64,000 bases of DNA from Corythucha ciliata (lineage: Eukaryota > Arthropoda > Insecta > Hemiptera > Tingidae): NCBI GenBank assembly GCA_038030265.1, contig CM075943.1, positions 14,384,001 through 14,448,000 on the forward strand, given 5' to 3'. Below, piece by piece: positions 35,396 to 45,850 of the stretch. How positions within the stretch are numbered: position 1 is the first letter of the stretch; every line of letters begins with the position of its first letter. The position numbers were made by a program, and so were the translations under genes. The notes beneath the pieces are model-generated. The model did no database searches. It saw only the letters and a list, made by a program, of their open reading frames with translations, and had not been told where the DNA came from.

Positions 35396-37100
35396 TCATG
35401 AAAGTTCATCTCTCGGAGTTAAAAAAACTGCGGAATTTACAGCTTCTGGGTCAAATTTCTGGGAAAATTGCTACTTTTCGGCATTTATTATCGCGAAATT
35501 GCCTGTTTTTGGAATTTATTTCCGCTAAATTTCTAGTTTTTGGGATCTTTCTCAGGCACGGCGCTGAACCTGGGCGAGCTGTCCATGACAGTGCTCAAAG
35601 TCTTCCGACAAATAGCAGCAAAATGTCAACGTTTTGAAAGAAAATAACCGCAAAATTGGAATTTTGATAGCTCAATAATCGTGATATTGCGAGTATCACG
35701 TCTCAATTCTAGAGAAATTGAAAATTTCAAGAATTCATAGGTCGTAGAGAAAAAAGCCAAGCACTCAAAGCCTGGCGAATAAAAGCAAAATTGCAACATA
35801 ATTAATAAGGCAAACATGAGCGAAATTGGACGTTTACTAGCTAAATATTTGTGAATTTGCAACTTCTGAGTCTTGATTTCAGTAAAATTGCAAGTTTTAG
35901 GGCACGAAATTGATTTCTACTGTCTTTTTTTTCGCAAAATCGCACGCTTTTTCCTGAGCTTTAGCCATTTAGGGTCTTAAAAGCTGTTTTATTTTTTTGT
36001 TTTTAACATCCGGTCACTAATGAGAAACAAACTATGTTTTTAGAAAGCTGGTATGCAATTTATCTTCAAAAATTGCATCGTGTGATCAAGGCTTCAATTT
36101 TGGAGAAATTTCAAGTTTCAGAACTAAAATATCGGTGAAATATCACGTTCGAAATTGTTTTTGTGGGCTTTGAACCAGGTTTAGCCGGCTCAGGTCGCGT
36201 CGTAAGCTGGCGAAGACCGTAAAATGACTTATCCCAACAAACTGGCCGCATTATGGTGGCAAATGTCTCCAAAGTTAGATGTTTCCGGGTACAATTTTCG
36301 TGAAATTGCAAGTTTCGGGACTTATATTTCAGCAAAATTACTAGTTTCATGGCTCGTGTTTTAAGGGTGGCTTGCCGGGTCCAACTGTGCCCAAAGCCTG
36401 ACAAATAACCGCGTAATTTCAACATTAAGAGATGGATAGTTACTTGTGAGTTCCTATTTTCGGGTCGTAATTTGAGCACAATTTTAAGTTTCCTGACTGA
36501 ATATCGGAGAAATTTGAAGTTTTGGGGTTTCTTTGCGAGTTAATGGTCTTAGTTTGGGCACAGTTGCAAAGTTGTTTGGGCCTTTCATGCAGTGGCGGTG
36601 GCATAAATTCAAAGTTCCATGGCTGAATATCCACCACTTTCGGGTCTTATAATTCCTGCCAAAATACATGTTTGAGGTGTCAAATTTTTGAGATATTGGA
36701 AGTTTTATAAGTGGCCGCCTCTCTCGCGGACCAGTCGGGGCTGAGATCGCCCAAAGCTTGATGATCAACCAAATACATCATTTGGAGCTGAATAACAGTG
36801 AATTCATTGGCTCTCCGTCGAATGGACATTTTTTGAGTCTTAATTCCAGTGAATTAGCCGGTTTAGGGAAGGCATTTATTCAAATAAGATTGTCAGTTTC
36901 TGGGGCTAATCTGTGGTGGTGGAACCCAGGCTATAGCAGTTGCAATGAAACAGCGTCGTATGTCAGGCGAATATTAAAAAAAAATGGAAGCTTTCCGGAT
37001 ATATGTCCGCGTTACTGCTAGTTTTGGGTCTTGATTTCGGAGATATTGCAAGTTTTTAATCTAAGTTTCAGAGAAATTGCAAGTTTTGGAGCCCTCTTTT
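35396..37100 (+). repeat. Degenerate repeat array, family D (second block)
   Basis: The same unit type continues: AAATTGCTACTTTTCGG, GAAATTGCAAGTTTCGGGAC (about 36,301-36,320), GAGATATTGCAAGTTTTTAA and GAGAAATTGCAAGTTTTGGA (about 37,072-37,091). It is broken near 35,560-35,610, 36,160-36,240 and 36,700-36,760 by richer sequence with TGTGCCCAAAGCCTGAC-like words. These interruptions recur, which suggests that a longer higher-order unit once existed. Confidence 0.6.
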
Positions 37101-37785
37101 GGAGCACCCTGTAAGCTTGATGAAACCATTGACAACTGCCAACATCCGACGCGATCATTTTGTTGAGACGAATGCGCTCGAGGGATTAGAGTATTGCGCA
37201 GATTCATCCACTCTTAATTCTAGAGCTAGCTGCGCCCATGCCATTGTTGAGGGCCCATCATCGGCTTAGTCACTGTAAATCATATTCTCAAGCCTTCGTG
37301 CAATCCAGTTCCGGAATGCAGTTGCCCTGCATAGTGCAATGCAGTTGTCCTGCAGACGCAATGAGGTTTAAATGCGTGGGCTATGAACTCGTGGATGGAT
37401 TGTTGCAGTTCCCGTAGGCAGCGCCTTTTAACTTCAAATTCCCTAACACGAGTTGTGAACTAGTAAGGCAAAGCCGGCCAACCTTTTTTGATTGTGGGCA
37501 ATAAATCTGGTTGTAAGAACTCAGGTGGGTCACCCATCCACCCCCTCCCCCCAATCGAAAACAACACTTTGATCTTAGCAAAAGGTCGGGACGCTCTGAG
37601 TAAAACGCACTTGAGGCCTGTTCAATAATAGCAACAACATATAAGTTAAAGTCAGTATAAATAGCGTTTTCCATTTGCACAAAAATGTGCCCTGGGCCAG
37701 CTCATGGCAGTGCCGGTCTAAAACATTTGACGCCCCCAGGCGAATCTTTCACCAACGCTCCCGTACATTTGCCTTCAGGAGCCGG
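37101..37785. other. No gene recognised; short GCAGTTG repeat
   Basis: Between about 37,317 and 37,355 the word ATGCAGTTGCCCTGCA recurs in slightly altered form. No gene or element was identified in the rest of the stretch. Confidence 0.4.
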
Positions 37786-38765
37786 GAATAAGCGTTTTTT
37801 TTCCACACTTCATCACTTAGTTCTCCATTGCATCGGTAAATTAGCGATTTGTCTTCATTTCAGCCACGAATTAACGACTTTTCTTGCAAGAAATTTGTGT
37901 TTTTCCTGATTTGCACCGCTAATAAGCGATTTCACCTTTTGAATTAACAATATTTTCCAGTTTTAGCCACGAAATTGGTTCCGGAAACCGTGACTTGCCA
38001 GTTTTACTTATCCTTTCTGTGAAGTAACAAAATGTTCTCAATTTAACACCCTAATAACCATTTTTCTTTATTTCAGCCCTGAATTAGTGTTTTACCTAAT
38101 TTTTTCTTCCTGGGCAGCCGTGAATGAAAGTTTTATTTCCAAATTTTCGCCGCGAATTAACGCGTTTTCTCAATTTTAACCACGAATTAGCGTATTTTCC
38201 TCATTTAGCCGTGGATTTACAATTTCGTTCACTTTCAGCCACCAAGTTACCTTCTGAAGCCACAAATGGTCGTGTTCTCCATTTTAACCGCGGATTACCG
38301 TTTTTTTCACACGCCAGCGTCTCCATTTCACCGGTTAATTAGCCAATTTTTCCAATTTTATGGGAATTAGCGATTTTCTCCACTTTAGCCGTAAATTCGT
38401 GATTTTAGCCACGAACTTGCATTCTGACTGAGTCGAGAATTCATGTTTTCATAATTTTAAGTGCGAATTTAGCGTTTTTTTTCAAAACCATTGGTTAATT
38501 CCATTTTTCGCTATTTTGCACTTTTTCTCACCTTTGTCCGTGAATCAGAAATATTTCTCAATAATTTCAGCCGTGAATTTGCCATTTATCTCAATTTCAG
38601 CACCAAATTAGCGCTATTTTCAATTTTGTCTGCATTAAGTGTTGAGCACGAATATTAGCACTTTCCAAACTTTTATCCGATTAGTTACCCCAAGAACAGC
38701 ACACAAGTGCGCCTTTCCAATTTTAACCGTCCACAAAGAGACACGAATTGTAGCGTTTGCATAAA
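37786..38765 (-). repeat. Family B repeats, reverse block
   Basis: Units of the TTTTCTCAATTTTAACC / CACGAATTAGCG type fill this stretch, for example 37,855-37,880, 38,150-38,200 and 38,575-38,620. The array borders the 3' side of the R1-like LINE that follows. Confidence 0.65.
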
Positions 38766-38806
38766 AATCCGAGGTGCGCCCAAATCCAACATTAAAAAAT
38801 GATAAT

Positions 38807-39358
38807 TTACCGCAGTAGCAGGCCACTGGCCGGCCATTGTAAAAGGTGCAAGACGGTCCACCCAGTCATCCCGACACCCCACCAACCCCAACGAGTTGGA
38901 GATGGCCCGGCGCATGTGCACCCTGGCGTCCAACAGGAGATCAGCCGGAGGCATCCCCGCCATGACCTGAAGGGCGTCTGAGCTGACAGTCCTGTACGCC
39001 CATGACTACCCGGATCAAGGCCTGCCGCTGCAGGCTGACGACTCTCGCTCTCTGCGCCTTGAAGGGGCGGTGCCACCACCAGGTCACCCCGTACAAAAGG
39101 ATCGGCATAAAGACCGACCCCCACGTAGCGTACCCGGCAGCGGAAATCCGACCCCCACGTATTTCCCGCAGTAGCCCTAAAAATAGCTACCACTTTTTCA
39201 AGTTTGCCCGCAACTACGTCCAGCTGCGGGCTTGCCCCTCTATGGCGAGCAATCTGTACGCCAAGGTACCTCCCCACAAGAGCCCCCGTCAGGCTCACTC
39301 CCTGGTATGGTACAACCAAGGAGCTGCCTCGTGGCAGTCTACCCCACGTGATGACCAC
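38807..39358 (-). pseudogene. R1-like LINE region after reverse transcriptase
   Basis: The frame begins VITWGRLPRGSSLVVPYQGV and includes LVGRYLGVQIA and KLEKVVAIFRATAGNTWG, matching the thumb segment that follows RT in R1-group elements (YLGV, then a helix with LF/FR). It then slides into proline- and arginine-rich read-through, so a further frameshift is likely near 39,090. The element stops before any recognisable C-terminal zinc motif. Confidence 0.6.
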
Positions 39359-40011
39359 CTGGGTCTTTTAAACCGCAAGAGCCAGCCTTGCAGCCCCGCA
39401 CGACGACCCCCAGGATTCGAGTGGCCTCCCGGCTGAGCCCCTCCAGCGAGCTGGCCGAGACGACGACGGCGAGGTCGTCGACATACGTCACCGCCCCCAC
39501 GCATTTCCCCTCGAGGAGCCGCACGAGACCCGCAAAAAGGAGACTCCATAGAGCAGCCGAGAGCACCGAGCCCTGGGGACACCCCTGTGTTACCAGGGAC
39601 TCCGCCTGGCTTTCGCCATAGCGGAGCCTCATTGTCCTCGACGTGATGTACGAGGCCACTACCCGAAATATGTCCCAAGGAACACGGGACTCGCGCAATG
39701 CCGCCAGGACAAGCGGCCAGCACGCGGAGTTGAAGCACCCTGAACGTCCAAAAGCACCGCCGCCGAATACCTATACCGGGAGGAGTCGACCAAGGCCTGT
39801 AGGGGTAGGGCGTCTAAGGCCGCCTCAGTCGAACCCCCCCCCCCCGGATCGCCCCAAACTGGTGATCATGAAGCTCCCCCTCTATGAAAGGCTCCATCCT
39901 CGCTAGGAGGAGGCACTCCAGGTCCTTGCTCTCGCAAGGCAGGAGGCTGATAGGACGGTATCTCCCTCGCAAGGCAGAGTCTCGGTCCGCTGAGTTCAAC
40001 ATGAGCCGCAC
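39339..40011 (-). pseudogene. R1-like LINE reverse transcriptase remnant
   Basis: The first part (39,814-40,011) reads GRYRPISLLPCESKDLECLL, the conserved YRPISLLP block. A C-run on the plus strand at about 39,834-39,845 coincides with a frame change. The second part (39,339-39,698) holds TQGCPQGSVLSAALWSLLF and the catalytic TYVDDLAVVVSA near 39,471-39,492. The catalytic aspartates are intact, but the frameshifts mean that no full enzyme can be made. Confidence 0.85.
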
Positions 40012-40041
40012 AACCGCAACCTGCCCCCTCGCAGGGAAGTT

Positions 40042-40446
40042 TTAAAGGTCCAAGTAGGCCCCCACAACTGGGTCCGGCACATGCTTTAACATCTCGGGCC
40101 GTACCCCAGTCAAGCCGGGAGCCTGACCCACAGCCATCCTATCAAGTGCGGCCCGGAGTTCCTCCTCCGAGAAGCTCTTGCTCCCAGCCGTCAACAGGGG
40201 GAGCGAGGCGTCGTCCCTAACACTCCTCGAGACTACGCTATCGGTTCCTGGGTCATCTTGAGGGAATGTCTTTTCCAGGAAGTTCCCCAGGGTAGCCTCT
40301 ATGCTACCGCCGGCCACCTCCAAAAATGGGAGAATATCCGGAGACTTTATTTTCCCTACAACCACTCCATAGGGAATTCCCCAAGGGTTTGCCGCGAGGG
40401 CTTCCTCCACAAACGCCTGCCAAGAGGCACGCTTTGACCGACGCAC
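40042..40446 (-). pseudogene. R1-like LINE: region before reverse transcriptase
   Basis: A 134-codon frame reads RRSKRASWQAFVEEALAANP, then GIPYGVVVGKIK and SEEELRAALDRMAVGQAPGLTG. The pattern RxSKRxSWxxFVE...NPWG followed by a helix and A-PG-GV is typical of the linker between endonuclease and RT in R1-group LINEs. The frame ends with YLDL and a stop. RT proper follows in another frame, so the ORF is broken here. Confidence 0.75.
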
Positions 40447-40522
40447 AGCCCGTTTGAGATCTCTCCGGGCAGAGACGTAACGCTAACGTGAGTCGACTCG
40501 CCCGGGGCCCCACGTACGCTCT

Positions 40523-40540
40523 CACACACACACACACACA
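40523..40540. repeat. (CA)n microsatellite, 18 bp plus CT-rich tail
   Basis: A perfect CA run followed by CTCACACTCTCTCTC. It lies just outside the 5' side of the R1-like LINE, whose group includes families that insert into such repeats. Confidence 0.85.
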
Positions 40541-41789
40541 CTCACACTCTCTCTCGTATTCCCCTCATTTCATAACCATGACCGTACTAAGAGGGCTTCT
40601 CTACACACTGCGAGGAACGCTCACACGAAGCCGCCGCAGCCATAGTGAGTTATGCAATATTGGATCAGTGGCGAACTTCCACCTATCTGAGCCCGGAGTA
40701 AGGAACCTTTAAAGACGAGAAGACGCATACTGCGCCATGTTCGTTCTTATCAGTTTAATTAGAATGGTTAGGGGTGGTTTGTTGATATCCGCAAAACATC
40801 AACAAAAGGTGGATTTTACAATACTGATAATTGATAAGAGCGAACATGGCGTCTGTGATTTCACCTGTCCGATTATAGGTTCTCTACCCGGAGCGGACAT
40901 CTCTACGAGCCCCCTGATCATCCTTTGTTTGGCCAAATTACTGAATGAAAGGATTTGGTTCTTCCTAAAAATAGAATATCGTGGTTTGGCACTTTTCAAG
41001 GACCAATTTCGCGAATTTTGCGCTCTTTCAACTCAAGTATGGGTGTTTACTTGATCGCTTAGTGGCTAGGGATGGTTAAAATGGATCTGAATATCACTCA
41101 CTTAAGCTCTCGGCGGGTCGCCGCCGTTCTTGGTCAGCCCCTTCCTGGCAGAATGGCTTCCGGCGACGTCCTTGACACACTCAATGACTCAAAAGTAGCA
41201 CTGAGGTCATTATTTTGAACCTTGGTCGCCTGGTCAAGATGCACTTCAGCTAACCACAACTACTATTCTGCTATTCCCAGAACTATACAAATCGAATTGA
41301 GGGCAGAATCTAATATTTAGTCACAAAAGCTGCTGGGCACCTGATTTGTTCCATTCCTCTAGTGACGGCCGTGGAGAGAAAATTGTCAGATGGGACCGAA
41401 GCGTTATCCAAGTGGATACAAAATCTCCTGTTCACATGCATGAAACTTGAAAACCCTCATTTTTCCATGCTTAAGCTTATTGGGGGCCCTGAGCGGGATT
41501 CGAACGGGGACAACCCAGATTGATGGTTAAAACGCACCTTAAGGAGGGGAAAAATGAGTATTCCGCGATATCGTTGGGTTTCAGCCGATTTTCTCAACTC
41601 TGGAGTGGACGAGCGAGATCAGCTTTCAAATGACTCGGGAAAATTCATGTAGCCCCTTAAACACGGACGAAAGCGACATTTTTTTATATCAATTATAGTC
41701 AGTTTACAACGGAATTGAGGAGCTGATAGTGAGATTAGGCATTTTTCTGATGGCTTGAAGCACCACTTCGTCAGTAACACCATCTGTGG
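40541..41789. other. No gene recognised
   Basis: Between the microsatellite and the next repeat block I see no gene. Two family C-like units lie near 40,925-41,035 (GGATTTGGTTCTTCC, CCAATTTCGCGAATTTTGCGC). Confidence 0.4.
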
Positions 41790-42260
41790 AGGGCGCATGA
41801 TCAGTTTGGCTATTTTGAGATCATGAATTGCCAGATTTTCATATTCAGAGCAAGAATATCCAGCTCACCATTTTCAGGCTTGACATTTTTTCAGTTTTGA
41901 TCCTTATGAGGTGCACAAATCTTCGTTTTAGCCATTTTCACGGTACAGAGTCCCGTGGTCGATATGGCCCAATTTTCGGGAGGGAATGGTCGACTTCGCC
42001 ATTTCCAACCCACTCAAAATAGGCATTGAGAGGGACAACTTTTTGCGGCGGAATGTTTTATTCGGAAGGGGGTGGAACCGTGATAAATTCACTTTTCCAG
42101 TGGATAAAACACGCGAAAATTGTAAAAATTCGCGGCTATATCGAAAGAAATCGATCTCACGCTATTCGATCGAAACGTGCTCATTTGCAGCCATCATTTG
42201 GGGAAAACGCTAATTTGAAGTTTCTGTGGGTCATTGAAAGGCCAAAACTGAGAAAACCGC
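41790..42260 (-). repeat. Family A repeats, reverse orientation
   Basis: Words such as CAGTTTGGCTATTTTGAG, TTTTAGCCATTTTCAC and GACTTCGCCATTTCC are the reverse complement of the family A core found at 0.2-1.3 kb. From about 42,100 the words drift towards family B (AAAACGCTAATTTG), so the two families grade into each other. Confidence 0.5.
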
Positions 42261-43103
42261 GCTTGTTAAAGGTTCATTGAGGCAAGCCAGCACTAAACTT
42301 GAAAATACGCCATAGTCGCCTATGCTTAAAGCCTTGCTTGGAGGCCTACGTCCACACATAAATACAAATTTAGTGAAAAGCCCAGAAACGTGCAGATTCT
42401 TGATATTTTTTTCGCAAACACGCAGTTTCGCGACTATACAGTCCCAATAGCTGCATTTTACTGATTCAGTTTTACACTAGAAACTTGCGATTCCGTGGCT
42501 ATTTATCCATCGAATCTCTACTCTTTGACCTCAGTTTGCTTTTTTGTGGCTATTTTGATAGGACCACAAACTATAAAGCGGCGTCTGTCTTCCTAAAAAG
42601 TAACATCTCGATGGTCACCGCATAGCGATAATTATGTCAAAATCAGAAGGAAAAGTAGAACGAAGATTTTACTCGAGCATTGCATTTTTAAAATGAATAT
42701 AAAAAACTTATGAAGATAAAATAATAATTATAAAATGAAAAACCCTTTCTATGTAATGAAGAGCTAAGGGTATAGTCAATATTATAACACTGAGAGAGGT
42801 CTTCTTATGCCCTACATTTTTAACGAGATCCAGCAGAATTGTTTATTTTAAACCGAATATTTAATTCAAAAATTTCCTCGAGTCATCAATGTAATATTCA
42901 CTCAGCGAATGAAATGTTTGTTTTTTTTTTGTTTGTTTTATTTCCTTGGCATTAGCGTCAACCTCAGCCATGATTTACTGTGGCGCGTTACTTGACATTT
43001 TCTTTTTGTTTCATACCTTCATGTTACATGCAACGATGAACTTCACCAAGTCTTCATATATAGTTAGATTGTTCGAAATCAGTATTGATTGGTAGTTAAA
43101 AGG
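42261..43103. other. No gene recognised; includes possible 3' UTR of the I-like LINE
   Basis: Below 43,104 lies the expected 3' untranslated region of the I-like LINE (minus strand). Its end is not certain; an A/T-rich patch with AATAATAATTATAA at about 42,718-42,732 could be the remains of the tail. Confidence 0.35.
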
Positions 43104-43225
43104 TTAGGGTATTTGAAGTGTCAGTGCTCTAAAGAAATCTTTACGGTTTTCCTTGTGTCTATCACAAATCATGATCTCGTGTTCAAGAGTTTCTGTATCC
43201 CCACACCATTCGCAACTATCGTCTG
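43104..43225 (-). pseudogene. I-like LINE ORF2, C-terminal CCHC piece
   Basis: Reading DDSCEWCGDTETLEHEIMIC followed by DRHKENRKDFFRAL and a stop at 43,104-43,106. The pattern C-x2-C-x7-H-x4-C is the usual C-terminal zinc motif of I, R1 and jockey LINEs. It continues the reading GSYLRKIGVSTDD that ends on the other side of the SINE, and the 12 bp shared at both sides are the SINE target-site duplication. Confidence 0.85.
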
Positions 43226-43562
43226 CCTATCAATATCTGCGTCAACTATCGCAACTATACTCTGCGCGCCTCGATGGTGTAATGGATACAATGCTCGCTT
43301 CACAACCCAGCGGGCCTGGGTTCGAATCGACCCATTGCCCATTACACTATAAGGCTGCGGCGAGCTGTGACACGGCACACTCGGCTTCGTGTGGGCTTTC
43401 CCGGCGGTGTGCGTTCAACAAACCGCGCACCGACCGAAACGCCCGCGTAGTACGGGTGTGAAGTGCACAGTTAGATCTGGGTATGGCGTAGGAGCCCAAG
43501 TGAGGCTTAGGCGCCTGCCGGGTTCAAAGCCCGGCGCCCCCGACAAAAAAAAAAAAACAAAA
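43226..43562 (+). mobile_element. tRNA-derived SINE with two tRNA-like parts
   Basis: Flanked by an exact 12-bp duplication, AACTATCGTCTG (43,214-43,225 and 43,563-43,574). A tRNA-like head starts near 43,266, with A box TGGTGTAATGG (43,275-43,285) and B box GGTTCGAATCG (43,319-43,329), the internal RNA polymerase III promoter. Cloverleaf pairing of the anticodon stem is poor, so it is not a true tRNA gene. A second tRNA-like part ends in GCCGGGTTCAAAGCCCGGC (43,517-43,535), which forms a perfect T-arm with B box GGTTCAAAGCC. An A-rich tail closes the element. The leader 43,226-43,265 contains an imperfect copy of the target sequence. Confidence 0.85.
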
Positions 43563-43574
43563 AACTATCGTCTG

Positions 43575-45122
43575 TTGACACTCCTATCTTGCGTAAGTAC
43601 GATCCACATATTGCGTGATTTGTCCTGAGACGCGATATTATTCGACAAAACATTTTCCCCTTGGTGGTATTCCTATACCATCTGGCAAAGCCTACCCGAG
43701 GAAACCGGTCTTTGTTAAAATTTTCCGACATGATTTTTATTTGAATATTATTTTTGCCACCGTTCTCGTAGTCTACCAGCGGCTTTTGGCAACAAGTCGG
43801 TACAAGGAACAAAAGAGTTCACTGCGCCATTACCAAGGGCTCCTATCCGTGCTTGTTCGTCCGCTTTTGTGTTGCCGGCTATCCCAGAGTGCCCTTTTAT
43901 CCACACAAAACGAATTATCTGACCCTTCTCTTTCATATCTTTCACCATGAGAATGATGTCTAGTAGCAGAGGATTTAGCGTCGATGAATAGTGGTAATTT
44001 TGTAAAGCTTTAACAGCGCTAAGGGAGTCGGTCAGAATCGCAGCTTTCTCTACAGCAAGATCTCTTATAAAATTCAAGGCTTCTATGAGAGCCTGAAGTT
44101 CGCAAGTGAAAATTGAACATAAATTGTTCATTTTAATCGCTTTTTTTATATTGAAGAAGGGAGAGCAAACGCCACAGCCTGAATTCCCACCTATCAGAGA
44201 TCCATCGGTGTAGAAGAGTATGAACTCGGATAGCTTTTTATCCAGTTTTTCCTGGATCCACTGATTTATCAACACCTCCGGACCTTCAGGGGGAATTTCT
44301 ATTAACATGGTGTGCAAATACGTGTCGAGTTGACTTAAACTTGCATCTATTTTGGTAAAAGTCCATTTTCATGCTGCGACGGATTTTTTGACTTAATAAA
44401 CTTGCATAAAATATAAGACTTTGACAGAGGAGAGGGGATTTTTTTTTCTGTCCATATGAACTGGTAAGGTCATCAATTGATAGTCCGTATATGCCGTTGT
44501 AAATTTCTGGGTGGTATGCCATGGATTTGATAAGGAATCTATCCGCCAACATACCCCTACGAGGGTTCAAGGGTGGACATCCGGACTCAGCCTTCAAGCT
44601 ATCTATCGGCGTTGATTTTAATAAGCCTAGACAAAGACGGATACTTTTATTTTGAAGGATATCCAAGTGTTTTAGTCTCGATTTCGGTGCATTTCCGTAA
44701 AATATGCTGCCGTAGTCCATCATCGCTCTTATACACGATTTGTAGAACAATAGGGCTATGTTGGGATCCGCTCCCCAGTTCAGATTAGTGACCATACGGA
44801 GAACGTTGATGTATTTTTCGACCCGTCCGGACAAGAACTTGATGTGGGAATCTCATCGAAGACCCAATCAAGGTGCATTCCGAGAAAGACGACTTTTTGT
44901 GACACGGGGAACGTCACTCCGCCGAGTGGCATATCCGAACCTAAAGCAGCATTTCTGCGCTTTGTGAAGAGGCAACATTGGGATTTTTCAGATGAAATGG
45001 TGAGTCCTACCGTGTGGGTCCATTGGATAATGCTTCCATAGTAGCGTTTAGTTTATGTACGCAATCCTGAAGTTCATCGCAAGTGACGTAAATGCAAATT
45101 GCATCGGCGTACTGTAGGATTC
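43575..45122 (-). pseudogene. I-like LINE ORF2: C-terminal RT half and RNase H
   Basis: The piece starts directly beside the gypsy with ILQYADAICIYVTCDELQDC: the RT catalytic box, where the usual second aspartate of YADD is alanine. Next come SEKSQCCLFTKRR, VVFLGMHLDWVF and, in an open frame at 44,286-44,834, VEKYINVLRMVTNLNWGADP and MMDYGSIFYGNAPKSRLKHL. RNase H (43,748-44,317) is well kept: FYTDGSLIGGNSGCGV, CELQALIEAL, ILTDSLSAVKAL and WIKGHSGIAGNTKADEQAR supply the D-E-D-H/D residues. Then FCRIISRLRTNHAICGSYLR leads to the SINE. Frameshifts separate the RT and RNase H frames. Confidence 0.85.
45118..45122. repeat. 5-bp target-site duplication, left copy (gypsy-3)
   Basis: GATTC precedes the 5' LTR and recurs at 49,611-49,615 after the 3' LTR. 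Removing one copy rejoins the LINE reading between the two pieces. Confidence 0.75.
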
Positions 45123-45247
45123 TATTATATCCCTTCATTATTAATTAATTCGCATGTGATCTTTATCATCTTTTTTTTACTGTATCCCAAAATACCTGTA
45201 ATAAAACAGGGATTCAGATTTCGTTGCTTTCATAGAAAAACACAACA
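45123..45247 (+). repeat. 5' LTR of gypsy-3 (125 bp)
   Basis: Begins TATTATATCCCTTCATTATT and ends AAAACACAACA. It matches 49,484-49,610 almost throughout. The usual TG start is missing in both copies. Confidence 0.9.
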
Positions 45248-45250
45248 GTT

Positions 45251-45260
45251 TGGCGACGGG
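45251..45260 (+). promoter_or_regulatory. Candidate primer-binding site of gypsy-3
   Basis: TGGCGACGGG follows the 5' LTR after three bases. TGGCG-type starts are common in gypsy primer-binding sites, where a host tRNA 3' end primes minus-strand synthesis. The tRNA was not identified. Confidence 0.5.
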
Positions 45261-45289
45261 CTAAACACCGTGACCACAGGCCACCAGAC

Positions 45290-45850
45290 ATGGACGCTGA
45301 CTCTCTCAGGACCTTACTGGACTCTTTTGCACAGGTCATAACTCAGAGTCAAGAGAGACTCTTCGAACGCCTCACTACTCATGATGTCGCAGCACACTTG
45401 CATCCATTCGATTTGTACGATCCGAAGAAAGAAAACTTCGCGTGCTACAAGGAACGTTTTGAATTTTTTTTTAAAGATGAAGAACGTCACCGACGATACA
45501 AAAAAAGCTCAATTATTGTTAATGTCCGTCGGCTCCGAGCACTACAACAACTTGTCGGCTTTCTCGGGTCCCGAAAACCCGATAAAAGACCTACATTACA
45601 CTGAACTTGTCGGAGCATTCACAAATACGCTCTCTCCCAGAAAAAACATCGCCGTGTCTCAACATTTTTTTCTAATCAACATATCAAAAAGAAAATCAAT
45701 CCATCCCCGAATTCGTCGCACAACTCCAACGGAATCTAGCAGATTTCAATTTCGTTGTTACGTGCCCTTGCCAACCCAAAATATCTGCAGCCAGCCTCTT
45801 CTTGCGCGCTCAATTCCTTCGCGGCATCAGAGATTCCAGTATTCGCGAAC
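45290..45850 (+). pseudogene. gag: Gypsy-3 gag, N-terminal part with frameshifts
   Basis: Starts MDADSLRTLLDSFAQVITQS and contains FDLYDPKKENFACYKERFEF, the usual gag core opening. The T-run at about 45,465-45,474 shifts the frame. The protein resumes in the next frame with KKAQLLLMSVGSEHYNNLSA and LHYTELVGAFTNTLSP, and changes frame again near 45,680 before joining the long frame from 45,802. It encodes the structural protein of the intracellular particle. Two shifts imply that this copy cannot make intact Gag. Confidence 0.8.

Larger units (their letters stand above)
38800..40485 (-). mobile_element. R1-like LINE, truncated and frameshifted
   Basis: Reading on the minus strand from 40,485 down, pre-RT, RT and thumb segments appear in the order of an R1-group ORF2. 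No ORF1, endonuclease or full 3' tail is seen. GC content is far above the surroundings. The 5' side ends close to a CA microsatellite at 40,523-40,540. Confidence 0.8.

Noticed and set aside
43266..43340. A functional tRNA gene
   Set aside because: A and B boxes are present, but the anticodon stem does not pair well, and the sequence continues into a second tRNA-like part with an A-rich tail and target duplication. It is a SINE.
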